The notes: generated from the sequence alone by a model not told the origin. DNA of 64,000 nt from JAGQYH01 sp041393015 (GCA_041393015.1 JAWKKV010000013.1:1-64000), one strand, 5' to 3'. Numbered from the stretch's first letter, positions 8,857 to 17,703 are shown. Numbers and translations: made by a program.

Positions 8857-8948
8857 TTTTACCATGTCACAAATTACACAAAAACGTTATTGAAGTATAG
8901 GGGTAATGGATTACCTTTAAATTGTAGGAATCTTTTTATGTAGTTAAA

Positions 8949-9013
8949 TAAAAAAAGGTTCTCCATTTCTGAAGAACCTTGCTAGACCCATATGATCTAG
9001 AAACATAAAAACC
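8949..9013 (-). ncRNA. Probable small RNA of about 65 nt
   Basis: This minus-strand transcript is predicted from its ends. Upstream is a consensus-perfect promoter (TTTG at 9047-9050, 19-nt spacer, TATATTTG at 9020-9027). Downstream is an intrinsic terminator (8-bp stem, then seven U). Between them is a small stem CTAGA/TCTAG (about 8982-9000). There is no neighbouring reading frame for it to be the leader or tail of: the + strand gene ends at 8856 and the next minus-strand gene is beyond 9685. A 20-codon ATG frame runs through the terminator, which makes coding unlikely. Start and end are estimates to within a few bases. Confidence 0.6.
8950..8980 (-). terminator. Intrinsic terminator of the small RNA
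   Basis: Arms AAGGTTCT (8955-8962) and AGAACCTT (8973-8980) are exact reverse complements around a 10-nt loop. Read leftwards the stem is followed by a T-run (8950-8956). There is no T-run on the + strand side, so it acts for minus-strand transcripts, not for the gene ending at 8856. Confidence 0.8.
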
Positions 9014-9019
9014 CTGATC

Positions 9020-9050
9020 CAAATATACTACTTCCTTTATTATATGCAAA
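9020..9050 (-). promoter_or_regulatory. Consensus Bacteroidota promoter (TTTG-N19-TATATTTG) of the small RNA
   Basis: On the minus strand TTTG (9047-9050) is followed after exactly 19 nt by TATATTTG (9020-9027). This matches the TTTG-N19-TAnnTTTG primary-sigma consensus of the phylum. It is the best promoter match I found in the window and points to a start near 9013. Confidence 0.7.
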
Positions 9051-9626
9051 ATTAAAAATGAGAAAATCAAAGAAATTTGTGATTTTAAGCACCAATTTAT
9101 GTGGTATTATACCTTCTGGTATTTTAATTTATAAGCAGTAGATATAATTAATAGTTTTGTAAATCAATTAGTTAGGTAAGTATTTTGTAGCTGATTTATA
9201 AATAAAAAACCTCGATAAAAAAAATAAAAAAAATCTTCAAAAAAAACAGAAAAAATGTTTTTTGAGCTCATTTATGGACAATAATTCATATTGTTCACCA
9301 CTTTAAAAGACATATAACAGAGACTAGAATTTACATAAAAATGGATTTGACGAGGCTTGATTTGAAAATAAATGGTGCTAGGTCACTAATTTTTTCTTTT
9401 ATAAAGATAAGTTCGGAGGCTTATTTTGACGCAAATTATTCAAATTAGTCTTCATTAATATTTTGAGTAAATAATCTTTTTGTAAAAATATAATTGAGTA
9501 AAAGCACTTTTAATCACTCAATTTATAGGGTAAAAAAGTCGAATTTTAGTCACAAATAGAAAGTTTTAAGTAAGTAATGAGATAAGTACTTTAAAAAAAT
9601 AGATACATTCAATCGATAAAAAAAAA
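9051..9626. other. Gene-free AT-rich spacer
   Basis: About 575 bp of very A/T-rich sequence with several A-runs (9200-9260). Only short frames occur (for example 35 codons from ATG at 9340) with no recognisable content. A TAGTTTTG box lies at 9152-9159 on the + strand without a partner -33 element. I see no supportable gene here. Confidence 0.5.
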
Positions 9627-9652
9627 GCGATAACAAAATAATTTGTTATCGC
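9627..9652 (-). terminator. Intrinsic terminator of the PDZ-protein gene
   Basis: A perfect 11-bp stem GCGATAACAAA / TTTGTTATCGC has a 4-nt loop. In the minus direction it is followed by a long T-run (complement of the A-run at 9618-9626). It sits 33 bp past the stop of the gene at 9685. Confidence 0.85.
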
Positions 9653-9684
9653 CTTTTGGGATAGTATCTATATAAAAGGAATAC

Positions 9685-10863
9685 TTAATCTTCTCCTTTC
9701 CAATTGAAATCTGTAATTGAATTATTGAATTCGAATAGTTTACCTTTTGTCGTTTTAAGTTTACCGTATCTATAATATGTAATTTGAATTTCGCTACCTA
9801 ATTCTTGTTCTTCAAGCGCCTTATGTAGTGATTGTACATCTTCAATGTCTATAGTATTAAGTTTAACTATTACATCGTTTAATTTTAAGCCCATTTCTTT
9901 GGCAGTCGTTGCGTCTAAAACTTTAGTAATTAAAACACCTTTGCCACCTTTTATTTTTAGGTCAGAAACCATTTCTGCATCTAAATCTTCAATATACACA
10001 CCAAGCTTAGGTCTTGATCTTGTCATATATGCTGTATAAGATCTTTGATGATGTTTACACTCTTCTTTTGCATTTTCACAGCATGCCGGAGCATTAAGCT
10101 TAAACGACTGTCCAATATCGTATTGACTCTCAGCTTTACATTTTAAGGTTGCTTCTAAAACATTGATTTCACCAGCTCTATTTACTTTTATAGTGATTTT
10201 TTCATTAATATTTCTTGCATGTAATTCATCCACCAAATCATCTAATTGATTGATCTCATTTCCGTTTATTTCAGTAATGATGTCTTCCTTTTCAATACCT
10301 GCAACAGCGGCTGCGCTATTTTCAATTACACTTATCACTCTAACACCTTTGGTGCTGGTACCATCTTCATCTAAAATTACGCCAAGAAATGGGCGTTTGT
10401 GATCTAACAATTGAATCTCATCTATTTCTTCTAAATCATTAATGTTGATCCAATTTCCTTCATCATCTTCTTGATTGATCCAAATTAAATTGTCAGCATT
10501 AGAAGAGCCTTGTAACATAAGCATTTTGATAAGTGAATCACTGCTAAACTCTCCAATCGAATTCATTATTTCATTCACTAAACTATCTGAATTTAGCTTA
10601 TGGCTTTTATCTAATTCCTTGATGGTTGTTTTTTCTTCAATATGATCACCATTTTTAATTTTAGTTGTAATTACAACTTTACCATCATCGGTATTGGTGC
10701 TAATTTTTTTCTGAATTACTTTAACATCATTTTGCCCGCTATCACTTATAGATTGAGTGATTTCTTCTTTTACAACAATAATTTGATGTTCATTGGTGAC
10801 TTGTGCCATTGATAGGTTGGCAGCAGTGTACATAACTAGTGTCGAGAGTAAAAGTAATTTCAT
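9685..10863 (-). CDS. Exported protein with two PDZ domains
   Basis: 392 residues from the ATG at 10863. An in-frame ATG at 10887 would add eight residues, but it overlaps a -7 box and would spoil the signal peptide, so 10863 is preferred. Signal peptide about 1-20 (MKLLLLSTLVMYTAANLSMA). Then an acidic Asp/Ser/Lys-rich region and two PDZ domains: about 155-240 (RPFLGVILDEDG, GVRVISVIENSAAAVAGIEKEDIITEING) and about 285-370 (KLGVYIEDLDAEM, GVLITKVLDATTAKEMGLKLND). Neither carries a protease domain, so this is not an HtrA/DegP; it probably acts as a periplasmic binding or scaffolding protein. A CCENAKEEC cysteine cluster lies between the domains. Transcribed alone, with its own terminator at 9627-9652. 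Confidence 0.8.
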   Translation of the reverse strand: MKLLLLSTLVMYTAANLSMAQVTNEHQIIVVKEEITQSISDSGQNDVKVIQKKISTNTDDGKVVITTKIKNGDHIEEKTTIKELDKSHKLNSDSLVNEIMNSIGEFSSDSLIKMLMLQGSSNADNLIWINQEDDEGNWININDLEEIDEIQLLDHKRPFLGVILDEDGTSTKGVRVISVIENSAAAVAGIEKEDIITEINGNEINQLDDLVDELHARNINEKITIKVNRAGEINVLEATLKCKAESQYDIGQSFKLNAPACCENAKEECKHHQRSYTAYMTRSRPKLGVYIEDLDAEMVSDLKIKGGKGVLITKVLDATTAKEMGLKLNDVIVKLNTIDIEDVQSLHKALEEQELGSEIQITYYRYGKLKTTKGKLFEFNNSITDFNWKGED

Positions 10864-10884
10864 ATCATTATAGATTGTGTCATC

Positions 10885-10892
10885 CAAAGATA
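10885..10892 (-). promoter_or_regulatory. -7 box TATCTTTG upstream of the PDZ-protein gene
   Basis: The minus strand reads TATCTTTG, matching TAnnTTTG, with a predicted start near 10878. That lies downstream of the alternative ATG at 10887, which supports the ATG at 10863 as the true start. No clear -33 TTTG. Confidence 0.45.
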
Positions 10893-10984
10893 TTGGAATT
10901 ACTAGTGAGAAGGCAGTTAAATCATGTTAACCAGTGTTAACCAATTCAATTTTTTTGAAAAGCAAACAGAGTAGAAAAGTCTAT

Positions 10985-11839
10985 TTATTTAGTGACAGTT
11001 TTTTGTTTCTTAATGGCTTTTATCCAAATGACAAGTCCTATAATCACCACAGGAATACTTAATACGTGTCCTGTATTTAAGCCCCAATAAGTTACATCTG
11101 CTGTTTTCCAGAATTCTAAGATAAATCTAGAACCAAATACGGTGACGAAGAAAGCGCCAAAAAGCATTCCCGGTGCAAACTTTCCTTTGGTTTTCCAGTA
11201 ATATCTAAATATAAATCCGAAAATGATGAAATAACAAATCGCTTCAAACAGCTGAACAGGAACTACCGGCACTGGATTTGGAGTGCGTTCAAATACAACT
11301 CCCCATTTACCATTGGTTGGAATGCCATTAATTTCAGAATTGAAAAAATTTCCCAATCGTATAAATCCACCTGCTAAAGCAACAGGAATGACAATTCGAT
11401 CTAAAATCCATAAATAAGTATACTTTGGATTTATAATTTTCTGAATAGGAAAGAGTTTTTTATAATCGGAATGTTTTTTAACAAAAATGAATAATGCGAT
11501 CATGATACCAATTAAGGCGCCATGACTAGCTAATCCACCTTCCCAAACTTTTAATATCGAGAGAGGATTCTCTATGAAATAATAGTGGAAATCATAAAAT
11601 AGACAATGACCAATTCTTGCACCTAAAATAGTTCCGAGCAACATCGTCATAAAAAGATTGTCTAAATCATCTAGATTCTTTTTTTCATTTTCGAAAATGG
11701 CTTTTATAATATAGAAACCAGTTATAAAACTCAATGCCCATAGTAAACTATAATATCTTAAGCCAAATACAGAATTACCGAATTGAACAATTTCAGGTTT
11801 TACATTCCAGTGCCAAACAATTCCTAAAATATCTATCAT
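10985..11839 (-). CDS. lgt: Prolipoprotein diacylglyceryl transferase
   Basis: 284 residues with about seven hydrophobic segments, an inner-membrane enzyme. It transfers diacylglycerol from phosphatidylglycerol to the lipobox cysteine of prolipoproteins, the first step of lipoprotein maturation. The Lgt signature GGFIRLGNFFNSEINGIPT contains the essential Arg and Asn; ARIGHCLFYD and GGLASHGALIG match the conserved N-terminal loops. Length is normal. It lies 32 bp downstream of the Nramp-like transporter gene. Lipoprotein clients in this window include TamL and the WD40-like lipoprotein. Confidence 0.96.
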   Translation of the reverse strand: MIDILGIVWHWNVKPEIVQFGNSVFGLRYYSLLWALSFITGFYIIKAIFENEKKNLDDLDNLFMTMLLGTILGARIGHCLFYDFHYYFIENPLSILKVWEGGLASHGALIGIMIALFIFVKKHSDYKKLFPIQKIINPKYTYLWILDRIVIPVALAGGFIRLGNFFNSEINGIPTNGKWGVVFERTPNPVPVVPVQLFEAICYFIIFGFIFRYYWKTKGKFAPGMLFGAFFVTVFGSRFILEFWKTADVTYWGLNTGHVLSIPVVIIGLVIWIKAIKKQKTVTK

Positions 11840-11871
11840 GATGTCAAATGTACAGTATTCAATAATAATGA

Positions 11872-13149
11872 TTAAAATAATTTGTGATAAAGAAAGAAAA
11901 TACTAAATCCAATAAGAAAAATAATACCGAGATAACTTAATATTTTCATCCAAAGCGGTGGACATTTATCTTGCTCTATATATTTTGCACTGACTAATTT
12001 AAAGTTTACAATTGCAATAATAGGAGAGATTAAGAATGATAAAGTCGTTGCAAAATCAACTAACAATGTGAGATTGCCCTTGAATCTCCATATGATAATA
12101 AACCCGCCAATAGCTATAAGTATTAAGGAAGCTTGATATGCATATTTTATTTCTGATACCTTAAATGTATGGTTGGTTTTATCAATTTCCTTACTATTGA
12201 TTAATTCAACACATCTTTCTAAAGCTCTAGCATATCCATCAAACACAGCTATTGAAGTGCCAAACATTATTGAAAATCCGGCAGCAGCTATTATAAAATA
12301 ACTCCATTGACCAATGGTTTGAGTATATAAGGTGACAACACTATTCGCAAACAAATGGCCTGCAGTGGGCATTTCAATTCCAGTGCCATAAATCATAAAT
12401 GCCCCTAGGGTTAAAAAACAAATGGAAAGTAAAGCCGATACTAAATAACCAAAATTAAAGTCTACTAATGTTTCTTTCAAAGTAGGATGATAGCCGGTTT
12501 GTTTGATTCTTTCAATAGTCCAAAGGCTATTCCAACTAGATAGATCTAATGCAGTAGGCATCCATCCCATTAAGGCTATTAAAAATAAAATGCCTGCCTT
12601 ATCCCAAACAACAGGTTTAACAAAATCCGGTAGCTTTTCCGCAGGACCGTTGAGGAGTGCTATCAAAAATGCCACTATTGTAGAAATCAATAAAACACTT
12701 CCAATAATCTTGATCAAACCATCTAATGCCTTGTAATTACCTAAAAGTAGAATGAATAGACATATTCCAAAAAGTAATATAGGCGTGAATAGCTTAAAAG
12801 AAATAACATTGCTAATGCCCAATAGGTTATCCATAAATCCTGCTGTTACAAATCCAACAGCGGCAGTCACAAAAAACATGGAGCCAATAGTAATGATAAA
12901 ATAGAGCCATAGCATCCAATTGCCAATACGCTTGTAACCATCAATAATACTTTCTCCTTTAGCGTTGGCATATCTTGAAGCATATTCAAAAAAGGGATAC
13001 TTCATTAGATTAGCCAAAAGGATAAAACCTAAGAGCATAAATCCGTAGTCGGCACCCGCACGTGTAGATTGCACTAAATGCGATACACCAATTGCCGTAG
13101 AAGCAAATAAAATACCTGGTCCGAGAGTTTTCCAAAAGTTTTTATTCAT
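11872..13149 (-). CDS. Nramp-related divalent-metal-type transporter lacking the canonical motifs
   Basis: 425 residues with about 11 transmembrane helices, of the Nramp/SLC11 type (LGPGILFASTAIGVSHLVQS at the first helix). Classical Mn/Fe transporters carry DPGN in helix 1 and MPH in helix 6. Here the first position reads GVSH and the second MFG (SIMFGTSIAVFDGYA). The fold call is solid; the substrate is not, and transport of another cation or an uncoupled mechanism is possible. It is divergent from the DUF1304 gene with only 36 bp between the start codons, and lgt follows 32 bp downstream. Confidence 0.8.
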   Translation of the reverse strand: MNKNFWKTLGPGILFASTAIGVSHLVQSTRAGADYGFMLLGFILLANLMKYPFFEYASRYANAKGESIIDGYKRIGNWMLWLYFIITIGSMFFVTAAVGFVTAGFMDNLLGISNVISFKLFTPILLFGICLFILLLGNYKALDGLIKIIGSVLLISTIVAFLIALLNGPAEKLPDFVKPVVWDKAGILFLIALMGWMPTALDLSSWNSLWTIERIKQTGYHPTLKETLVDFNFGYLVSALLSICFLTLGAFMIYGTGIEMPTAGHLFANSVVTLYTQTIGQWSYFIIAAAGFSIMFGTSIAVFDGYARALERCVELINSKEIDKTNHTFKVSEIKYAYQASLILIAIGGFIIIWRFKGNLTLLVDFATTLSFLISPIIAIVNFKLVSAKYIEQDKCPPLWMKILSYLGIIFLIGFSIFFLYHKLF

Positions 13150-13185
13150 ACTTGTTATCTTGGAGCTAAATTATAAAAATATACT

Positions 13186-13548
13186 ATGCATTTAGTCGCT
13201 AAAATTCTCATTGCCGTAGTAGCAGTACAACATATATTCTTTCTATGGTTAGAAATGTTTGCATGGACAACCGCCGGACCAAAAGTTTTTGCGGGTTTTC
13301 CAAAAGATCTTTTTGGAAGAACTAAGCAAATGGCAGCCAATCAAGGATTGTATAATGGTTTTTTAGCTGCAGGATTGATTTGGTCCTTTTTTATTAAAGA
13401 TATAGTGTGGTCTCAAAATGTAGCTTTATTTTTTACTAGCTGTGTTATTGTTGCTGCTTTATATGGCGCCTATTCAGTAGATAAGAAGATATTTTTTGTT
13501 CAAGGGATTCCGGCTATACTAGCCACAATAGCTATGTTTGCGCTATAA
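13186..13548 (+). CDS. DUF1304 family membrane protein
   Basis: 120 residues, four hydrophobic helices. The family signature is present: AVQHIFFLWLEMFAWTT near residue 15 and then GRTKQMAANQGLYNGFLA. DUF1304 proteins are small inner-membrane proteins of unknown function. The gene shares a 36-bp divergent spacer with the Nramp-like transporter. That spacer holds TATCTTGG, a one-mismatch -7 box. The arginine operon begins about 210 bp downstream. Confidence 0.9.
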   Translation: MHLVAKILIAVVAVQHIFFLWLEMFAWTTAGPKVFAGFPKDLFGRTKQMAANQGLYNGFLAAGLIWSFFIKDIVWSQNVALFFTSCVIVAALYGAYSVDKKIFFVQGIPAILATIAMFAL

Positions 13549-13614
13549 TTAATTAATATACTTACAATTACAAATATTTAATATTGCAACAATTAAAATA
13601 GTTTACTAAATACC

Positions 13615-13622
13615 TAGTTTTG
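13615..13622 (+). promoter_or_regulatory. -7 box TAGTTTTG ahead of the arginine operon
   Basis: TAGTTTTG matches TAnnTTTG. A start near 13629 would give a leader of about 130 nt before the GTG at 13761, containing both hairpins below. No matching -33 TTTG. Confidence 0.4.
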
Positions 13623-13668
13623 CTATTGTGATCAAAATAACTATATATTCATTATCAATCCTGAGGAA

Positions 13669-13720
13669 TAGGCCTATGGCCTAAATAGTATTTTTTCCTT
13701 AATAGGCATTTGCCTCTTTA
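13669..13720 (+). promoter_or_regulatory. Two tandem hairpins with U-rich tails in the arg leader (possible attenuator)
   Basis: Hairpin 1 is TAGGCC-TAT-GGCCTA (13669-13683), followed within 7 nt by a six-T run. Hairpin 2 is AGGCA-TT-TGCCT (13704-13715), followed by CTTTATTTTCCTTTTTTT. Both resemble short intrinsic terminators. The first may simply end the DUF1304 transcript; if the arg promoter lies upstream, both would sit in its leader and could attenuate transcription. AGGC in arm 1 can also pair with GCCT in hairpin 2, which allows alternative folds. Confidence 0.4.
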
Positions 13721-13760
13721 TTTTCCTTTTTTTCTTCAATTTCGACTTAAATTTTTAAAA

Positions 13761-14339
13761 GTGAGTTCATCAACTTTCTCATTTACGGTAACCATAGCAA
13801 CTTCAGATCATTATCAGTATGCTGAAGCTATTTGTGATATGATAGCAGATGCTGCTAAAAAAAGAGGTACAGGTATTGCCAAGAGAACACCTGAATACGT
13901 TCAAACCAAAATGGAAGAAGGCAAAGCGATAATTGCTTTGGAAAACCAAACTGGTGAATTAGCAGGTTTTTGCTATATAGAAGCCTGGGGCGCACTAGGC
14001 TATGTAGCCAACTCAGGACTGATTGTTAATGAGAATTTTAGAAACCAAGGGTTAGCGCTTCAAATTAAAAGTAAGGCATTTGAACTCACAAGAATGAAAT
14101 ATCCAAACGCTAAATTATTTGGTATTACAACCAGTTTAGCAGTAATGAAGATCAATTCTCATTTAGGTTACAAACCGGTTACATTTTCAGAATTAACCGA
14201 TGATGAGGCCTTTTGGAAAGGGTGTGGCGGTTGTGTCAACTACGATATCCTTCAACGCACCAATAAAAGTATATGCCTATGTACGGGCATGTTATATGAT
14301 CCGGAGAAAGAAAATAAAGATAAAAAGGACAATCTCTAA
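13761..14339 (+). CDS. GNAT acetyltransferase, probable N-acetylglutamate/N-succinylglutamate synthase-type first enzyme of arginine synthesis
   Basis: 192 residues from GTG at 13761. The frame extends upstream to a TTG at 13710, but that lies inside the second leader hairpin and gives a poor N-terminus. Residues about 10-150 form a GNAT fold, with the acyl-CoA pyrophosphate loop RNQGLALQIK after GLIVNENF. The C-terminus is Cys-rich (WKGCGGCVNYD, KSICLCTGM), possibly metal-binding. It is the first gene of an operon with argG, argC, argD and argF', where Bacteroidota commonly place an acyltransferase that acylates glutamate. Substrate (acetyl- or succinyl-CoA) cannot be read from sequence. Confidence 0.7.
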   Translation: MSSSTFSFTVTIATSDHYQYAEAICDMIADAAKKRGTGIAKRTPEYVQTKMEEGKAIIALENQTGELAGFCYIEAWGALGYVANSGLIVNENFRNQGLALQIKSKAFELTRMKYPNAKLFGITTSLAVMKINSHLGYKPVTFSELTDDEAFWKGCGGCVNYDILQRTNKSICLCTGMLYDPEKENKDKKDNL

Positions 14340-14356
14340 TAATTGAAATAATAAAG

Positions 14357-15559
14357 ATGAAGAAGAAAGTAGTGTTAGCATACAGTGGTGGTTTAGATAC
14401 TTCCTATTGTGCAAAATATTTAAGTGCTGAAAGAGATCTTGAAGTATATGCTTTAACCGTAAACACTGGTGGATTTACGAAAGAAGAAATTGAAGCCATT
14501 GAAGAAAGAGCTAAGTATTTAGGGGTAGCGCACTATGAAGTTCAAGATGTACGATATGATTATTACGAGCGTTGTATCAAATATCTAATCTTTGGAAATG
14601 TATTAAAAAACAATACCTATCCTTTATCTGTCAGTGCAGAAAGAGTTTTTCAGGCGATGGCAGTGGCTGAATATGCCAAGCAAATTGGAGCAGAATATGT
14701 GGCGCATGGCAGTACTGGTGCTGGAAATGATCAAGTACGTTTTGATATGATTTTCAATATCGTAGTGCCGGATGCTGAGATTATTACACCTATTAGAGAC
14801 ATGAAATTGTCTAGAGAAGAAGAAGTAGCCTATTTAAAAAAGCACGGAGTGGAAATTGATGCTACTAAAGCTATCTATTCTATTAATCAAGGTATTTGGG
14901 GAACCTCTGTCGGAGGTAAGGAAACGTTGACTTCGCACAGCAGCTTACCCGAAACGGCTTATCCAACACAAAAAACTACCGACGAACCATTAAACATTGA
15001 ATTGGAGTTTTTTAAAGGAGAACCGGTTAAAGTAAATGGAGATTTCTTTGGTCATCCAACAGAATTAATTGAATGGTTGAATCAATTAGCAGCACCTTAT
15101 GCTATCGGTCGAGATATTCATGTTGGGGATACTATTATAGGGATTAAAGGAAGAGTAGGTTTTGAAGCTGCTGCGCCAATGATTATTATTAAAGCGCATC
15201 ATCTATTGGAAAAACATGTATTGACCAAACAACAATTGATTTGGAAGGATCAATTGTCAAATCCTTATGGTAATTTTTTACATGAAGGACAGTTTTATGA
15301 ACCGGTGATGCGTGATTTTGAAGCATTTTTAGAAAGTACACAAGAGCATGTTACCGGAAAAGTATTCATTAAACTGAAACCATATACTTTTGAGTTATTG
15401 GGAATCGAATCTGATTTTGACTTAATGAGCAGTAAGTTTGGAAGCTATGGCGAAGTAAATAATGCTTGGAGCGGTGAAGATGTTAAAGGATTTGCCAAGA
15501 TATTCTCGAATCAAATTATGATTCACCGAAAAATTAAAGAAAGTAATGAACAAACTTAG
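14357..15559 (+). CDS. argG: Argininosuccinate synthase
   Basis: 400 residues. It joins citrulline and aspartate with ATP to form argininosuccinate. The PP-loop nucleotide motif AYSGGLDTSY is at residues 8-17. STGAGNDQVRFD (aspartate/citrulline binding) and SINQGIWGTSVGG are present. In this pathway type the acyl group is normally removed from acylcitrulline before this step. The gene starts 17 bp after the acetyltransferase and its end overlaps argC by 14 bp, indicating co-translation. Confidence 0.97.
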   Translation: MKKKVVLAYSGGLDTSYCAKYLSAERDLEVYALTVNTGGFTKEEIEAIEERAKYLGVAHYEVQDVRYDYYERCIKYLIFGNVLKNNTYPLSVSAERVFQAMAVAEYAKQIGAEYVAHGSTGAGNDQVRFDMIFNIVVPDAEIITPIRDMKLSREEEVAYLKKHGVEIDATKAIYSINQGIWGTSVGGKETLTSHSSLPETAYPTQKTTDEPLNIELEFFKGEPVKVNGDFFGHPTELIEWLNQLAAPYAIGRDIHVGDTIIGIKGRVGFEAAAPMIIIKAHHLLEKHVLTKQQLIWKDQLSNPYGNFLHEGQFYEPVMRDFEAFLESTQEHVTGKVFIKLKPYTFELLGIESDFDLMSSKFGSYGEVNNAWSGEDVKGFAKIFSNQIMIHRKIKESNEQT

Positions 15560-16517
15560 AACAGGAATTGTAGGAGCTGCTGGTTATACAGGTGGAGAAT
15601 TAATTAGAATTTTATTGAATCATCCCAATGTTGAATTGGTCTATGCATCTAGTCGTTCTCAAGCAGGTAAAAAAGTGTCTTCTGTACATGATGATTTAGT
15701 TGGACAAACCAACTTATCTTTCTCAGATGAATACATCACCAACCTTGATGTGGTTTTTATTTGTTTGCCACACGGTCATTCAAAAGACTTCTTTAAAAAA
15801 ATATCATTCCCATCAGAAACCATTGTAATTGATTTAAGTAACGACTTTAGACTAAAAGCCGATGCCGGCGATTTTGTTTATGGTTTACCTGAATTGAATA
15901 CAACTCAAATAACAAAAGCTAACAAAATAGCCAATCCAGGTTGTTTTGCTACGGCTATTCAATTAGCTTTGCTACCATTGGCCGCCAATAATTTGTTATC
16001 CAATGAAATTCATATTAGTGCCATCACTGGAAGTACAGGAGCAGGAGTGAAGCCGTTAGCTACCACACATTTTACATGGAGAAACAACAATATGTCGGTT
16101 TACAAGGCATTTCAACATCAACATTTAGAAGAAATTTCGCAAAGTATTAATCAATTGCAGGCTACATTTAATAAGGCAATCAACTTTATTCCATACCGTG
16201 GGGATTTTACAAGAGGGATTATTGCTACTGTTTACACAGATTTTAGTGGAAGCGAAGAAGAAGCTTATCAACTATACGAAAAATATTATGTTGATGCACA
16301 ATTTGTACATATCAGTAAAGAGAATATTCATTTAAAGCAAGTGGTGAATACTAACAATAATTTGCTTCACTTAGAGGTGCATGATAATAAACTAATGATT
16401 ATAAGTATCATAGATAATTTAATCAAAGGTGCTAGCGGACAAGCAGTTCAGAATTTGAATATTAGAATGGGATGGTCAGAAGATTTAGGATTAAGGCTAA
16501 AAGCTGCTATGTTTTAA
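15546..16517 (+). CDS. argC: N-acyl-gamma-glutamyl-phosphate reductase
   Basis: 323 residues. It reduces N-acylglutamyl phosphate to the semialdehyde with NADPH. The NADP-binding start GIVGAAGYTGGELIRILL is clear, and the catalytic Cys lies in NPGCFATAIQLALLPL (about residues 130-145). AITGSTGAGVKP and RGDFTRGI are further family blocks. The start overlaps argG by 14 bp; argD follows after 45 bp. Confidence 0.96.
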   Translation: MNKLRTGIVGAAGYTGGELIRILLNHPNVELVYASSRSQAGKKVSSVHDDLVGQTNLSFSDEYITNLDVVFICLPHGHSKDFFKKISFPSETIVIDLSNDFRLKADAGDFVYGLPELNTTQITKANKIANPGCFATAIQLALLPLAANNLLSNEIHISAITGSTGAGVKPLATTHFTWRNNNMSVYKAFQHQHLEEISQSINQLQATFNKAINFIPYRGDFTRGIIATVYTDFSGSEEEAYQLYEKYYVDAQFVHISKENIHLKQVVNTNNNLLHLEVHDNKLMIISIIDNLIKGASGQAVQNLNIRMGWSEDLGLRLKAAMF

Positions 16518-16562
16518 GGGAAAAAGGTAAGTTAAGTAAGAAAGTAAGTAAAAATATAGACT

Positions 16563-17702
16563 ATGAAATTATTTCCAGTATATCCACTTTTTGATATTGA
16601 ATTAGTGAAGGGCAAAGGTGCGAATGTTTACGATTCAAATGGTCAAGAATATCTTGATTTGTACGGTGGACATGCCGTTATTTCGGTTGGACATGGACAT
16701 AAAGCTTATAAAAAGGCGATAAAAAAACAATTGGGACAATTAGCTTATTATTCCAATTCTGTGAAACTACCTATTCAAGATAAATTGGCTAAGAAGTTAG
16801 GAAAAGTTAGTGGCTATAAAGATTACAGTTTATTCCTTTGTAACTCCGGAGCAGAGGCCATTGAGAATGCTTTAAAAATAGCCTCTTTTCAAACTAAGAA
16901 AAGAATTATAATTACTTTTGAAGGAGGTTTTCATGGCAGAACATCGGGCGCTGTAGCGGTAACGGATAACAAAAAAATTCAAGCTTTGGTGAATCCATCA
17001 GAACATGTAGTCACCATTCCATTCAATAACATCAATGTATTGCGTGGCGCTTTAAACGCTTATGAAAATGAGATTGCGGCAGTGATCATTGAACCCATAC
17101 AAGGGGTAAATGGCATTCAAGTGGCCGACATTTCTTATTTAATTGAATTGGAACAACTGTGCAAGGAAGCTGGAATCTTGCTAATTGCAGATGAAGTGCA
17201 AGCGGGTTACGCACGAACCGGGGAGTTTTTTAGTCACCAACACGCCGGTATTAAACCGCATTTAATCACGGTTGCAAAAGGTATGGGAAATGGTTTCCCA
17301 ATTGGTGGTGTTTTAATTCATCCTGAAATTGACGCTTGGGCAGGAATGCTTGGCACTACTTTCGGAGGCAATCCTCTCGCTTGTGCAGCTGCTCTTTCTG
17401 TATTGAATATTATGGAGGATGAGGAATTACAAAAAAATGCTACAAAATTGGGTGATTATCTAAAAAATGAATTACAACAATTACCTAAAGTAAAAGAAGT
17501 TAGAGGCAGAGGTTTAATGATAGGGATTGAGTTTGACTTTCCAATTAAGGAATTAAGAGAAAAATTACTGTATAAGCATCACATCTTAACTGGCAGCGCT
17601 AAACAACCTAATGTGTTGCGAATTTTACCGCCATTAAATATCAAAAAGAAACAACTAGATCAATTTTTACAGGCATTAAGTAAAAGTTTAAAAAATCTAT
17701 AA
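16563..17702 (+). CDS. argD: N-acylornithine aminotransferase
   Basis: 379 residues, class III PLP aminotransferase. It converts the acylglutamate semialdehyde to N-acylornithine using glutamate as amino donor. Visible blocks: LDLYGGHAVISVGHGH, NSGAEAIENALK (phosphate binding), GGFHGRT, the PLP-contacting IADEVQAGYARTG, and the Schiff-base Lys in VAKGMGNGFPIGG. The gene ends one base before argF'. Closely related enzymes can use either acetyl- or succinylornithine. Confidence 0.95.
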   Translation: MKLFPVYPLFDIELVKGKGANVYDSNGQEYLDLYGGHAVISVGHGHKAYKKAIKKQLGQLAYYSNSVKLPIQDKLAKKLGKVSGYKDYSLFLCNSGAEAIENALKIASFQTKKRIIITFEGGFHGRTSGAVAVTDNKKIQALVNPSEHVVTIPFNNINVLRGALNAYENEIAAVIIEPIQGVNGIQVADISYLIELEQLCKEAGILLIADEVQAGYARTGEFFSHQHAGIKPHLITVAKGMGNGFPIGGVLIHPEIDAWAGMLGTTFGGNPLACAAALSVLNIMEDEELQKNATKLGDYLKNELQQLPKVKEVRGRGLMIGIEFDFPIKELREKLLYKHHILTGSAKQPNVLRILPPLNIKKKQLDQFLQALSKSLKNL

Positions 17703-17703
17703 A

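Noticed and set aside
8955..9010. 20-codon frame (from an ATG near 9003) inside the small RNA.
   Set aside because: It reads through the terminator stem and U-tract, so it would not be translated from the predicted transcript.
9340..9447. Short + strand frame of 35 codons.
   Set aside because: No start signal, no similarity or compositional support.
10864..10887. Extended start of the PDZ protein at 10887.
   Set aside because: It overlaps the -7 box and would place eight polar residues before the signal peptide.
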